Part shown: in pieces, positions 10,174 to 18,618 of the stretch | Numbering within the stretch: the first letter of the stretch is position 1 | Layout of the letters: every line of letters starts with the position of its first letter | Assembly: GCF_000220175.1 (NCBI RefSeq) | Contig: NZ_AFPU01000001.1 | Span: forward strand, 1-64,000 | Direction: 5' to 3' | Source of the DNA: Nitrosarchaeum koreense MY1 | GTDB taxonomy: Archaea > Thermoproteota > Nitrososphaeria > Nitrososphaerales > Nitrosopumilaceae | DNA length: 64,000 nucleotides | Made by a program: the position numbers and the translations under genes | Notes under the pieces: generated by a model | Database searches by the model: none | The model's input: the letters and a program-made list of their open reading frames with translations, nothing else | What the model was told of the DNA's origin: nothing

Positions 10174-10716
10174 ATGCTACTGATAATTGATAATGGGTCT
10201 GTTTACACAAAAACTTTGATTGATTTTTTAACTGAAAAAAATATTTTATTTAAAATTGAAACACCTGAAATGTTAGATTTAAAATCTTTAGATAATTATA
10301 ATTCATTTATTCTATCTGGAAGAAGAAAAAATGAAAAAATAACAAACCAAATTAATTCTAAAATTATTAATCATGTAATTCAAAATAATAAAAAATTATT
10401 AGGAATATGTTATGGTGCAGAAATGTTAGCATTGACTTTGGGTGGAACAATTAGAAAACTTACAATATCTCAAAAAGGTACGCAAAAAATTAACATTAAC
10501 AAAGAAAACCCACTTGTTACAAATGATTTAGAAGCATTTGAAAGCCATGGATTTGAAATTTCTAAATTGCCTCAGATTTTACACGCTGTGGGTTCATCTA
10601 AAAACTGTAAAATTGAAATTATTCAATATGAAAATAAACCAATTTTTGGAACTCAATTTCATCCTGAAATGAGTAGTGATGGTCAAAATCTGATTCAAAA
10701 ATTCTGTTCTCTCTGA
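10174..10716 (+). CDS. Class I glutamine amidotransferase, GuaA/TrpG-like
   Basis: This is a stand-alone glutaminase domain of 180 residues that should release ammonia from glutamine for a partner synthase. The nucleophile elbow is GICYGAEM (Cys near residue 79) and the His-Glu pair is in TQFHPEMS near 166-168. The layout resembles the GMP synthase A subunit of archaea. However, the usual SGGPD oxyanion strand reads SGRRK, and the sequence is more divergent than a housekeeping GuaA would be expected to be. No GMP synthase B subunit or other acceptor enzyme lies nearby, so the partner is unknown. The ATG start has a TTAAAT box about 27 bases upstream. Confidence 0.75.
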   Translation: MLLIIDNGSVYTKTLIDFLTEKNILFKIETPEMLDLKSLDNYNSFILSGRRKNEKITNQINSKIINHVIQNNKKLLGICYGAEMLALTLGGTIRKLTISQKGTQKININKENPLVTNDLEAFESHGFEISKLPQILHAVGSSKNCKIEIIQYENKPIFGTQFHPEMSSDGQNLIQKFCSL

Positions 10717-10750
10717 TTGCTTTTAATAACTCTCAAATCTTTTTAATTTT

Positions 10751-11710
10751 ATGGACACTAATGATCATCAACTTTTACTTCCTTTAGTAGACGAAGAAAA
10801 TATTTGCTTGCCTTTGCCGATAAATGTAGTTTCAAAATATTGGAATATTACACTTCCAATGTCAGAAGCTATTGAATCTGCTAAACAATATTCGAATTAT
10901 AATGGAAGTATCTTAATTGAAGGAATTGAATCTGCAGAAAGACATGGATTAAAATGTAAAATTATTAATTCATCTTTATCTGAATTAAAGACAATTATTG
11001 CATCAGGAATTCCTCCAATCGTTATTTTACCAGGAATTCCAGAAATTACACAACATGCTTCTGTAATATCTGGATACGATGATAATGAAAAAATCATCCT
11101 TCATTACATTCAAAAAGGAAATTATGAAGGTGAACACCAAGTGGGAGCTATTCCACAAGAACTTTTTGATAAAGAGTGGTCTGAAGATGGACGATTGTTA
11201 ATTATTTTAGCACCATCTGATGTCTTTTCTTCTATAAAACTAAATGATACCAACGAAATCTCAAATCGATTATGTCTTATTTCTGAAAGATTAATCATAC
11301 AAAAAAATCCCTCTGACGCTTTGATATCTTTAAAAAAAGCAATTGAATCAGATGAAAATAACTTAACTGCATCATATTTGATAGCTAGTTTACTTAATGA
11401 ACAAAATTCTAACGATTGTATAAAGTATTATGAGAAATGTATTGCTCTTAACAAAAGGTTTTATCTTGCATATGTAGGACTAGGTAACTATTATCTTAAA
11501 AACAATCAATTTGAAAAAGCTGAAATTCAGTATAGTAAAGCAATTGAAATCAATCCTAAAAGATCAGCAAAAATTTACAAAAACAGAGCTTATCTAAAAG
11601 AAAAACAAAAAAAGAATTCTGAAGCAAAAAATGATTTAAAAAATTATTTGAAACTTTTCCCAAAGGCTAAAGATCGTGGGATTATCGAGCAAGCTATAAG
11701 AGAATTATGA
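10751..11710 (+). CDS. C39-like peptidase domain fused to TPR repeats
   Basis: The N-terminal 160 residues look like a papain-fold C39-type domain. NICLPLPINVVSKYW (Cys near 17) fits the nucleophile helix, and HASVISGYDDNEKIILHY (His near 100) fits the His strand. The C-terminal half (about 190-315) holds TPR-like helical repeats, for example AYVGLGNYYLKNNQFEKAEIQYSKAIEINPK. There is no signal peptide or membrane segment, so it should be cytosolic. Fusions of C39-like and TPR modules occur in bacteria with little functional information. Peptidase activity is inferred from the fold only. The gene lies 34 bases after the amidotransferase gene on the same strand. Confidence 0.65.
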   Translation: MDTNDHQLLLPLVDEENICLPLPINVVSKYWNITLPMSEAIESAKQYSNYNGSILIEGIESAERHGLKCKIINSSLSELKTIIASGIPPIVILPGIPEITQHASVISGYDDNEKIILHYIQKGNYEGEHQVGAIPQELFDKEWSEDGRLLIILAPSDVFSSIKLNDTNEISNRLCLISERLIIQKNPSDALISLKKAIESDENNLTASYLIASLLNEQNSNDCIKYYEKCIALNKRFYLAYVGLGNYYLKNNQFEKAEIQYSKAIEINPKRSAKIYKNRAYLKEKQKKNSEAKNDLKNYLKLFPKAKDRGIIEQAIREL

Positions 11711-11712
11711 TA

Positions 11713-11786
11713 TGCGGAGTGCGGGATTTGAACCCGCGACCTTCAGCTTGGGAAGCTGACATCTTACCGAGCTAGACTAACTCCGC
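11713..11786 (-). tRNA. tRNA-Gly (anticodon CCC)
   Basis: Read on the minus strand, the acceptor arms GCGGAGT and ACTCCGC pair fully. The anticodon loop is TTCCCAA on a TCAGC/GCTGA stem, and the T arm is GCGGG-TTCAAAT-CCCGC. The discriminator is A at 11713. The CCA end is not encoded and no intron is seen. Confidence 0.95.
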
Positions 11787-11837
11787 TTACTGAAATTAAT
11801 TAATTATGATTAAATATCTTGATTGTAAAACAATATC

Positions 11838-12011
11838 ATGGATGCACGTTGCCCTGAATGTGAGAAAGTAGCAATTTTAAATGATGAAATTACTATTGTA
11901 AAATGCCCTCATTGTAATTTTGAAGCAGATTATGATACATATCTTGAGATAATGAAAGATCAAGCAATTAACATGTCATATGATTACATACCAAAAAGAC
12001 CCGGGATTTAA
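11838..12011 (+). CDS. 57-residue zinc-ribbon protein
   Basis: The ATG at 11838 opens a 57-residue frame beginning MDARCPECEKVA, with a second pair CPHC about 18 residues later. The four cysteines make a compact rubredoxin-like zinc ribbon. The rest is acidic, with a basic tail YIPKRPGI. The stop TAA ends at 12011 and directly abuts the stop of the next minus-strand gene. Small zinc ribbons of this kind are common and poorly characterised in archaea. A nucleic-acid or protein-docking role is only a guess. Confidence 0.7.
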   Translation: MDARCPECEKVAILNDEITIVKCPHCNFEADYDTYLEIMKDQAINMSYDYIPKRPGI

Positions 12012-12134
12012 TTACCAAAAATTTCCTTTATCTGAACAATCCAAATGTGCTCCACATTTTGGACAAAACATATGGCACGCTTGCAAATCTACCATCTTAT
12101 TATCACATCTAGGACACCTAATTTCTTCATCCAT
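12012..12134 (-). CDS. 40-residue zinc-finger protein
   Basis: The minus-strand ATG at 12134 encodes a 40-residue protein with CPRC near residues 7-10 and CPKC near 24-27, plus C20, H21, H30 and C33. It is one complete four-Cys zinc ribbon and little else. A TTTTTAAA box about 26 bases upstream (12154-12165) supports transcription from its own leaderless promoter. The stop codon is adjacent to that of the convergent zinc-ribbon gene, with no spacer. Confidence 0.65.
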   Translation of the reverse strand: MDEEIRCPRCDNKMVDLQACHMFCPKCGAHLDCSDKGNFW

Positions 12135-12153
12135 GCGTATGCTAAGTAAACTT

Positions 12154-12184
12154 GATTTAAAAATAATGTCCAAAGGTTAATTAG
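12154..12184. promoter_or_regulatory. Divergent promoters of small zinc protein and S6e
   Basis: GATTTAAAAATA at 12154-12165 read on the minus strand is a good box A for the zinc-finger gene starting at 12134. TTAATTAG at 12177-12184 is about 28 bases before the S6e TTG at 12209. Both fit leaderless transcription. Confidence 0.45.
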
Positions 12185-12208
12185 TCGTTCAACTTTTTTT
12201 TGGAATAA

Positions 12209-12601
12209 TTGACAAACTTCAAGCTTACCGTATCTGATGTAAAAGGAAAATCTATTACTAAAGAGTTGAAAGACAGTGATGCAAACAAATTGCTTGGTTT
12301 ACAACTAGGTAATGAAACAGATGCGTCTATTGTAGGATTGCAAGGAAAACTAAAACTTACTGGTGGCAGTGATAAATCTGGAGTACCAATGAGAAATGAT
12401 ATACATGGATCCGCAAGAAAATATATTTTACTTTCAAAGGGAGTTGGATTACAAGCAGCTGAAATAGGTCAAAGAATAAGAAAACTTATGCGTGGTAATA
12501 CTATTTCAGAAGAAATTTATCAAATAAATTGTAAATTTGACGGAGAGCTACCAGTAGAAGCTCCTGCTGAAGTAGCAGCAGAACCTCAAGAAAATAAATA
12601 A
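12209..12601 (+). CDS. rps6e: Ribosomal protein S6e
   Basis: This is a component of the archaeal small ribosomal subunit without a bacterial counterpart. The 130-residue protein begins TNFKLTVSDVKGKS and contains the family motif LTGGSDKSGVPMRNDI near residue 50. KYILLSKGVG and the basic IRKLMRGNTIS follow. An Ala/Glu-rich tail (EAPAEVAAEP) extends past the core. Translation probably begins at TTG 12209, because no suitable ATG precedes the conserved N-terminus. It lies 40 bases before the aIF2 gamma gene; this S6e-aIF2 gamma arrangement is common in archaea. Confidence 0.93.
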   Translation: MTNFKLTVSDVKGKSITKELKDSDANKLLGLQLGNETDASIVGLQGKLKLTGGSDKSGVPMRNDIHGSARKYILLSKGVGLQAAEIGQRIRKLMRGNTISEEIYQINCKFDGELPVEAPAEVAAEPQENK

Positions 12602-12641
12602 AAAGAATAGCTTAACATATACCGGATCTACATTTTCATTG

Positions 12642-13904
12642 ATGCACTGGCGAGAAACACTTCCTGATTGGTACATAAAAAAATATGGTCATCAACCATG
12701 TGTAAATATTGGAACTGCCGGTCATGTCGATCATGGAAAAACTACACTAATTCAAGCATTAACAGGTTCATGGACAAGTGTTCACAGTCAAGAACTAAAA
12801 AGGGGAATTACTATACGTGTAGGTTACTCGGATGCAGCATTTTACAAATGTAAAATTTGTGAAGATCCATTAGGATATTCAACAACTCCAAAATGTAAAA
12901 ACTGTGGAAAAGAAAGTGAATTATCACGAGTTGTTAGTTTTGTAGATAGTCCAGGACACGAAAGTCTAATGGCAAACATGCTTTCAGGTTCAGCTTTAAT
13001 GGATGGAGCATTATTACTAATAGCTTCTAATGAACCAGTACCTAAACCGCAAACCAAAGAACATCTTTTGGCACTTCAGACACTTGGAATACAACAAATT
13101 GTAATTGTGCAAAATAAAGTAGATTTAATTTCATATGATGAAGCCATTTCTAATCAACAAGATATTACAAAATTTGTTAAAGGAACAAATGCTGCAAAAG
13201 CACCAATCATTCCGATATCTGCTCAATCCGGACTTAACATAGATGCGTTAATTGGTGCAATAGAATCAACCATTAAGACTCCAGAAAGAGATGAATCTAA
13301 AGAACCAATAATGCATGTATTGAGATCATTTGATGTCAACAAACCTGGAATTAAATTAAAAAATATCAAAGGTGGTGTTATTGGTGGTAGTTTAACACAG
13401 GGAACTTTGAATGTAGGTGATGAAATTGAAATTAAACCAGGAATAATGGATGAAAAAAAGAAATCATATGAGCCACTACTTACAGAGATTACTTCATTAG
13501 GTACAGCAGCTGGTATAGTGGATTATGTAAAGCCAGGAGGTTTGGTCGCAATTGGTACAAAACTAGATCCTGCAATGACTAGAAGTGATTCGTTTATTGG
13601 TTCAGTAATTGGAAAACCTGGAACCCTACCAGAAAATTCAACTCAAATAAAACTTGAAGTAAATTTATTTGATTCTGCAGTTGGAGCAACTGAAGATACT
13701 AAAGTACTTCCAATCCAAGTTGGAGAATTATTACGATTAAACATAGGAACTGCTCCAATTCTGGGTAAAGTTTCTAAAATAAAATCAAATAGTATAGAAG
13801 TTGAACTTAGAAGACCAGCTTGCATATTTGAAGGTGGTAATGTAGCCATTAGTAGGAGAATTACTGACCGATGGAGATTAATTGGTGCAGGAATACTTGG
13901 TTGA
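12642..13904 (+). CDS. eif2g: Translation initiation factor aIF2 subunit gamma
   Basis: This GTPase core of the heterotrimeric aIF2 carries initiator Met-tRNA to the ribosome. The P-loop is GHVDHGKTT near residue 28, switch 2 is VDSPGHES near 103, and the specificity motif is NKVD near 155. A zinc-ribbon insertion in the G domain has two Cys pairs, CKIC and CKNC, at about 70-90. Two beta-barrel domains follow. The ATG at 12642 is preferred over the adjacent TTG at 12639. The 3' end overlaps the PIN-protein gene. The alpha subunit is encoded at 17156-17953 on the other strand; the beta subunit is not in the window. Confidence 0.96.
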   Translation: MHWRETLPDWYIKKYGHQPCVNIGTAGHVDHGKTTLIQALTGSWTSVHSQELKRGITIRVGYSDAAFYKCKICEDPLGYSTTPKCKNCGKESELSRVVSFVDSPGHESLMANMLSGSALMDGALLLIASNEPVPKPQTKEHLLALQTLGIQQIVIVQNKVDLISYDEAISNQQDITKFVKGTNAAKAPIIPISAQSGLNIDALIGAIESTIKTPERDESKEPIMHVLRSFDVNKPGIKLKNIKGGVIGGSLTQGTLNVGDEIEIKPGIMDEKKKSYEPLLTEITSLGTAAGIVDYVKPGGLVAIGTKLDPAMTRSDSFIGSVIGKPGTLPENSTQIKLEVNLFDSAVGATEDTKVLPIQVGELLRLNIGTAPILGKVSKIKSNSIEVELRRPACIFEGGNVAISRRITDRWRLIGAGILG

Positions 13905-14265
13905 AGTTATTTGTGATACCAATTTCTTAATTCATCTAGCAACTAGAAGAATCAAAAATATTGATAATCTTGATGTTGAAATAGGACAAGTTATTTTTGT
14001 TGTCCCACAAGTTGTTCAAAACGAGCTTTCTGGATTAATTAAAAATCCTAAAAAACAACAAGATATTACTCAAACACTAAATTTCATAAAAAATTTCAAA
14101 GTACTTCCTTTAAATGGAAATTTTGCAGATAAAGAATTAATCAATTATGTAAAAAAAAATGGTTCTATTATTGGCACCATGGACAAAGAATTGAAAAAAC
14201 AAATCAAAAAATTTGGTGGAACTATAATGTCTTTGTCAAATGATAAAATTGTTTTAGAATCATAG
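13897..14265 (+). CDS. PIN-domain ribonuclease-like protein
   Basis: A small cytosolic PIN domain with the first catalytic Asp in VICDTNFLIHL, an acidic residue in VVQNELSGL and a second Asp in GTMDKELKKQ. These are the expected metal ligands of a PIN nuclease. Its position directly after aIF2 gamma, with overlapping coding sequence, is conserved in archaea and favours a housekeeping rRNA-processing role (Fcf1/Utp24-like) over a toxin. No antitoxin gene is adjacent. The start is uncertain: TTG 13897 or TTG 13882, both inside the end of eif2g. Confidence 0.8.
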   Translation: MVEVICDTNFLIHLATRRIKNIDNLDVEIGQVIFVVPQVVQNELSGLIKNPKKQQDITQTLNFIKNFKVLPLNGNFADKELINYVKKNGSIIGTMDKELKKQIKKFGGTIMSLSNDKIVLES

Positions 14266-14291
14266 AAAAATTTAACTTGGAGAATTTATTC

Positions 14292-14753
14292 ATGATTGCT
14301 GTGACTAATTTAATTTTGGAAAGTCCTGCTTTTAAAAATGGAGAACAAATTCCAAAAAAATATGGCTATAAAAATACCAACATAAATCCACCATTAACAA
14401 TTAAGGGAATCCCAAAAGATGCCAAGTCGCTAGTTCTAATAATGGATGATCCTGATGCAATGGGTGCAGTAGGAAAAGTCTGGGTACATTGGGTAGTGTG
14501 GAATATTGCACCTACTGTAGAAATCAAAGAAAATTCAATTCCTATTGGAGCCATTGAGGGTAAAACTGATTTTGGAGAAATAGGTTATGGTGGACCAGCT
14601 CCACCTGACAAAGAACATACTTACATTTTCAAATTATATGCATTAAATATAAAATTGAATTTAAAGGAAGGCTCATCAAAAAAAGATGTCGAAAAATCAA
14701 TGAAAGATCACATTCTTGCTGAAGCTAAACTAACCGGTAGATATTCTCCGTAA
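14292..14753 (+). CDS. YbhB/YbcL family PEBP-like protein
   Basis: A 153-residue phosphatidylethanolamine-binding-protein fold. It shows the ligand-pocket motif MDDPDAMGAVGKVWVHWVVWNI (Asp-Pro-Asp and His near residues 50-65) and the downstream GYGGPAPPDKEHTYIFKLYAL with its conserved His. Bacterial YbhB and YbcL are small soluble relatives without a settled role. The ATG at 14292 is preferred over a TTG at 14277. Nothing in the neighbourhood points to a ligand. Confidence 0.88.
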   Translation: MIAVTNLILESPAFKNGEQIPKKYGYKNTNINPPLTIKGIPKDAKSLVLIMDDPDAMGAVGKVWVHWVVWNIAPTVEIKENSIPIGAIEGKTDFGEIGYGGPAPPDKEHTYIFKLYALNIKLNLKEGSSKKDVEKSMKDHILAEAKLTGRYSP

Positions 14754-14810
14754 ATAATTTTTTTCCGATTTTATATATCCAATCTGAAATCTATGAATAA
14801 TTTTAATTAC

Positions 14811-14819
14811 TTTTTATAC
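14811..14819 (+). promoter_or_regulatory. Box A of the aglB gene
   Basis: TTTTTATAC lies about 40 bases before the TTG start at 14856, which would give a short leader of roughly 14 bases with a purine-rich stretch (AGAGAGAAAAG). The rest of the 102-base gap after the PEBP gene is AT-rich and shows no gene. Confidence 0.4.
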
Positions 14820-14855
14820 AAAGAGTAATAAACAAAGTCTAGAGAGAAAAGCTAA

Positions 14856-16994
14856 TTGATTTCAAATGTAACTTTGGTCTCATTAGGAAAATTTGATCTA
14901 AAACTACACCATCTCTTGATTATAGGAATTCTATCGTTGTCTTTTTCTATTTCTTTTTTAGTTAGATCACAAGCAGCTGATTATGGTTGGGAATTAAATG
15001 AATTTGATCCTTTTTTCAATTATAGAGCTACACAATATGTTGTTGATAATGGAATAAATGCATATTTTGAATGGAACGATGAACTTAGTTGGTATCCTCA
15101 CGGAAGAGATGTTTCACAAACTTCCCAAGTAGTCCTTCACGTTACTGCTGCTGTCACGTATTGGATTTTTGGTGGAGGTATGGATCTTTATGATTTTACA
15201 ATTCTTTTTCCTGTTGTTTTTGGATCTCTTAGTACTGTTGTAATTTTTGCGCTAGTCAGAGTGATTGGTGGAACAACTGCTGGGTTGCTTTCTGCATTAT
15301 TATTTTCCGTATCGTTACCTCTGATAGTAAGAGGTACAATTGGTTGGTTCAAATCTGAACCTCTTGGCTTATTTTTAGGCATTTTGGCACTTTATTTTTT
15401 GCTTAGCGGTCTTAATTCTAAAAATACAAAGATAGCAATTGTGAAATTAATAGCTGCAGGAATTACTGTACCATTATCTATTTCTGCATGGGGTGGTAGC
15501 CAGTTTTTTATAATTCCGATAGGCATTTTCTTTCTTACGTTACCTTTTGTAAGATCTGATCATAAATTTATCATGTGGGCAATTCCTCTTTTCACTGCAA
15601 CTGTATTTTTGGTTTCTCTAAGTTTTGAAAGATTGAGTGCAAGTTTTACTTTTGGGTTGGGAGGAGCTTCATTATTAATTCCAACAATTTTCATTGTTGC
15701 TTGTATTTTTATTCAAAGTAAAAGTAATGAAAACAAAAAAACTAGAAATGGCCTATTGTTTTTAGCTGCCATTCTGATAATCGGTGCAAGTCTTTTAATA
15801 ATTAATGCAGAATCAGAATTTTTATCTCTTCCAAGTTATAGATATCTAAATGCAATTAATCCTTTTTTGACCACTTCAATTCCACTAGTAGATTCAGTTG
15901 CAGAGCATGCTAGCACAACAATTTCACAGTCATTTTTCTTTCATTCAATTCTAATGATATTTGCAGGATTAGGAATATGGTTTATGATAAAAAATCAAAA
16001 AGAAAGAAATTCTAATTTTATTAAAAATGATGCAATTTTATTTTCATTAATCTTTGGATTAATTGGGATTTACGTTAGTTCTGCATTTGTAAGATTGGAG
16101 GTATTTGCGTCTATATCTCTGATAATATTGTCTTCAGTGGGGTTGTCAATACTTGTAAGAAATGTTTTAAACAACACAGAGAGTAAAAAATCTAAAAATC
16201 TAATTATAAAATCTTCATTTCTTGCAGGAGTTATAATTCTCCTAGTCATCCCAATTTCTTTTCCTGAGAATGGTAGTTGGGTTACGGCAGCAAAATCCCC
16301 ACCTACGATTCTTAATGGTGGTACTGCTTATCCAGTCAGTACAAATGATTGGACAGAATCTATGGAGTGGATAAAAAACAACACTCCTAAAGATGCTGTA
16401 ATTGCATCTTGGTGGGATTATGGATACTGGATATCTACACTGGGTGAACGAGCCTCAATAGCTGATAATTCTACATTAAATTCCCAAATTATAGAAAATC
16501 TTGCAAAAATGTTAATGAGTTCTCCAGATCAAGCATGGAAAATGTTAACAGAGATGCAATCTGATTATGTGGTAGTTTTTGTTTCCGGTCAGAGGTTAGC
16601 AGTTGACAATGATGATCAAGCTCTTTATGTATTGCAAGGTGGTGGGGATGAATCAAAAAAACAATGGTTCATACGAATTGCTGAGGAATCTCAACCAAAA
16701 TATTTAGAATCTGATGGTATGAGTGGCACTGATCATTTTTGGAATGAAACTTTATTGGGCAAAATGTTTCCATTTACTCCATTAGCTTATGTCAACTTCC
16801 AAACAAATCAACAATCTGCAACATACCAACCAGGATTTACACCAGTGTATGTAAAAGACATCAAATATCCTTTTGACAGTAATGGTCCATTTAGATTAGT
16901 TCATGCATCCCCAAGTTTTAATGCAGAAAAGGGTCAACCGATGATAGGAGTATTCATTTATCAAGTAAACAAAGATTATGTTCCAACTAACTAA
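14856..16994 (+). CDS. aglB: Oligosaccharyltransferase STT3/AglB
   Basis: This membrane enzyme transfers lipid-linked glycans to Asn in secreted proteins. The 712-residue chain has about 12-13 hydrophobic segments up to residue 480 and a soluble C-terminal domain. The first external loop has the metal-binding Asp in NEFDPFFNYR near residue 50. The WWDYGYWI acceptor-recognition motif is at about 522. The start is probably TTG at 14856. It would N-glycosylate surface proteins such as the repeat protein at the left edge, using glycans of the sort assembled by the genes beyond 56 kb. That link is inference. Confidence 0.94.
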   Translation: MISNVTLVSLGKFDLKLHHLLIIGILSLSFSISFLVRSQAADYGWELNEFDPFFNYRATQYVVDNGINAYFEWNDELSWYPHGRDVSQTSQVVLHVTAAVTYWIFGGGMDLYDFTILFPVVFGSLSTVVIFALVRVIGGTTAGLLSALLFSVSLPLIVRGTIGWFKSEPLGLFLGILALYFLLSGLNSKNTKIAIVKLIAAGITVPLSISAWGGSQFFIIPIGIFFLTLPFVRSDHKFIMWAIPLFTATVFLVSLSFERLSASFTFGLGGASLLIPTIFIVACIFIQSKSNENKKTRNGLLFLAAILIIGASLLIINAESEFLSLPSYRYLNAINPFLTTSIPLVDSVAEHASTTISQSFFFHSILMIFAGLGIWFMIKNQKERNSNFIKNDAILFSLIFGLIGIYVSSAFVRLEVFASISLIILSSVGLSILVRNVLNNTESKKSKNLIIKSSFLAGVIILLVIPISFPENGSWVTAAKSPPTILNGGTAYPVSTNDWTESMEWIKNNTPKDAVIASWWDYGYWISTLGERASIADNSTLNSQIIENLAKMLMSSPDQAWKMLTEMQSDYVVVFVSGQRLAVDNDDQALYVLQGGGDESKKQWFIRIAEESQPKYLESDGMSGTDHFWNETLLGKMFPFTPLAYVNFQTNQQSATYQPGFTPVYVKDIKYPFDSNGPFRLVHASPSFNAEKGQPMIGVFIYQVNKDYVPTN

Positions 16995-16998
16995 TTTT

Positions 16999-17154
16999 TT
17001 AATTGTATCTTTCAGCTAGTCTATATCTCATGTATTTATCATCTGGTGAAAATTTAGCTGGATGTGCTGAGATAGTTTCTTCATTACATAAAGGACATTT
17101 TTCCTTAAGTGAGTAATGATTACACTTTAAACATTTTCTTAATTGAAATCTCAT
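16999..17154 (-). CDS. nop10: H/ACA RNP component Nop10
   Basis: A 51-residue protein reading MRFQLRKCLKCNHYSL, then CPLC, then SAHPAKFSPDDKYMRYRL. This is the complete Nop10 signature: an N-terminal four-Cys zinc ribbon and a C-terminal helix that binds the pseudouridine synthase Cbf5. It belongs to the H/ACA guide-RNP that makes pseudouridine in rRNA. The ATG at 17154 lies one base after the stop of the aIF2 alpha gene, so the two are translationally coupled, an arrangement conserved in archaea. It is only five bases from the convergent aglB stop. Confidence 0.93.
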   Translation of the reverse strand: MRFQLRKCLKCNHYSLKEKCPLCNEETISAHPAKFSPDDKYMRYRLAERYN

Positions 17155-17155
17155 T

Positions 17156-17953
17156 TTAGTTCTCTCTTGTTTTTTTAGATTCTTCTCTGGTGAATTTGAA
17201 TGAACCTTTCTTTTTTTCTATACTGTCCTGAATCTCTACAAGTATTGGTTTTAGTGTTTTTTCAGCGGATTTAAAATCTTCGGCAGTAATAGATAATCTA
17301 TATTTTGGTGCACCCAAATATGTAATGTCTATTGTAGGATCTTTTTTTGTTGCATCCAAAAGCGCTTTTTTAATGATTTCAACTCCATCTGATTTATTAT
17401 TAGTAATTTCCATAATCCCCCTAATCTCGACTGAGGGTAGTTTAATTTTGGAGCATATTTCTTCAATTACTGTAGCTGTTTTTTTAGGAAGCTTTAACTC
17501 TTTTATTGATTCTATTCCATTTCTTGCAATTTCAATAAATGCGTCATACACCGAATCAAATTTTGAATAAATCATATCTTCTAATTTCTCAATATCTTCA
17601 TCTGAGAGATTTCCTTTTTCTTTAACATTTTGCAATAAAGTTTTTCCCTTTTCAAATTTCTTAACTTCTTTTAGCTTTTGCTTTTTTTGATCCTTTGATA
17701 CTTGTTTTAGTGATAGATCTATATCTCCTCTGTCAGAGTTCACTTTCTTTACTAGCAGAACTTTTTTCTCACCGTCTTTTACAAACTTACTAACTGATCT
17801 AATCCAACCAGGTGCAATTTCTGATATATGTAAAAATCCTTGAATATCATTATATTCATCTAATGTAACATATGCTCCGTGATCCATAACTTTGGTAATT
17901 GTAGCAAGAACAATTTCCCCCTGCTCTGGCATCTCTTGAATTTCAGTAGACAT
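17156..17953 (-). CDS. eif2a: Translation initiation factor aIF2 subunit alpha
   Basis: This subunit binds tRNA and the gamma subunit in the initiation ternary complex. The N-terminal S1 RNA-binding domain (about residues 10-85) includes GEIVLATITKVMDHGAYVTL and GFLHISEI. A helical middle domain follows, then a C-terminal alpha-beta domain from about 180 (VEIRGIMEI). The length of 265 residues is typical. The gene sits between cobO, 40 bases upstream, and nop10, one base downstream, all on the minus strand. Confidence 0.95.
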   Translation of the reverse strand: MSTEIQEMPEQGEIVLATITKVMDHGAYVTLDEYNDIQGFLHISEIAPGWIRSVSKFVKDGEKKVLLVKKVNSDRGDIDLSLKQVSKDQKKQKLKEVKKFEKGKTLLQNVKEKGNLSDEDIEKLEDMIYSKFDSVYDAFIEIARNGIESIKELKLPKKTATVIEEICSKIKLPSVEIRGIMEITNNKSDGVEIIKKALLDATKKDPTIDITYLGAPKYRLSITAEDFKSAEKTLKPILVEIQDSIEKKKGSFKFTREESKKTREN

Positions 17954-17993
17954 TTCTTCTAGATTTCTATTCTGTATAATTTAATGTTGCTAG

Positions 17994-18527
17994 TTAGAAA
18001 TCAATTCCTTTTTTTGCTTTTATTCCATGTTGAAAGGGATGTTTTATTTCTCTCATTTCTGTGACTAGGTCAGCTAATTCAACAATTTCATCCTTAGCAT
18101 AATTTCCAGTTAGCACAAGATCTAGGTTCTTTGGTTTTGATTTAATCAAACTAATTACATCTTCTAGTTTCACTAAACCTAAATTTATTGCATAGTTTAT
18201 CTCATCTAAAATTACAATATCGTATTTTCCGGATTGAATTTTTTCAGTACTTATTTTAATTGCCTCTTTTGCTATTCTTTCATGTTCTTCTTTGGGGCTC
18301 TTATCATCTATAATCCCAACAAATCCTTTGCCAATAGCTACCATTTCAAATTCTGGTTCTAATCTCTTTGATGAATACATCTCACCATAATGCCATGAAC
18401 CTTTGATAAATTGTACCATGCATGTTTTTTTTGCATAACCTGTAGCTCTCAATGCAATTCCTAGGGCAGCAGTAGTTTTTCCTTTGCCTTTTCCAGTGTA
18501 TATTATAGTTAATCCTTTTTCGTCCAT
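17994..18527 (-). CDS. cobO: Corrinoid adenosyltransferase (BtuR/CobO type)
   Basis: The enzyme attaches the 5'-deoxyadenosyl group of ATP to the cobalt of corrinoids. The P-loop YTGKGKGKTTAALG is near residue 10, followed by MVQFIKGSWHYGE and the conserved ILDEINYAINLG near 115. The length of 177 residues matches the family. It is divergent from cbiA, which places it with the cobalamin genes, but its downstream partners on the same strand are eif2a and nop10. Confidence 0.94.
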   Translation of the reverse strand: MDEKGLTIIYTGKGKGKTTAALGIALRATGYAKKTCMVQFIKGSWHYGEMYSSKRLEPEFEMVAIGKGFVGIIDDKSPKEEHERIAKEAIKISTEKIQSGKYDIVILDEINYAINLGLVKLEDVISLIKSKPKNLDLVLTGNYAKDEIVELADLVTEMREIKHPFQHGIKAKKGIDF

Positions 18528-18587
18528 GATTAATTCATAAATTATCCAAGTAAAAACATTGAGTATTATTTGACACTAATGTATCAA

Positions 18588-18594
18588 TTTAAAT
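18588..18594 (+). promoter_or_regulatory. Box A of cbiA
   Basis: TTTAAAT at 18588-18594 is about 28 bases before the TTG start of cbiA, consistent with a leaderless transcript. No cobalamin riboswitch features are seen in the 91-base divergent region between cobO and cbiA. Confidence 0.5.
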
Positions 18595-18618
18595 AAAAAC
18601 TAATTCTAGTGATACGAA

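Noticed and set aside
13897-14265. PIN protein as a VapC toxin
   Set aside because: No antitoxin gene is adjacent, and the fixed position after aIF2 gamma in archaea favours a housekeeping nuclease.
18528-18618. Search for a cobalamin riboswitch in the cobO/cbiA and cbiD upstream regions
   Set aside because: The gaps are about 91 and 134 bases, AT-rich, and lack the B12-box-like conserved core.
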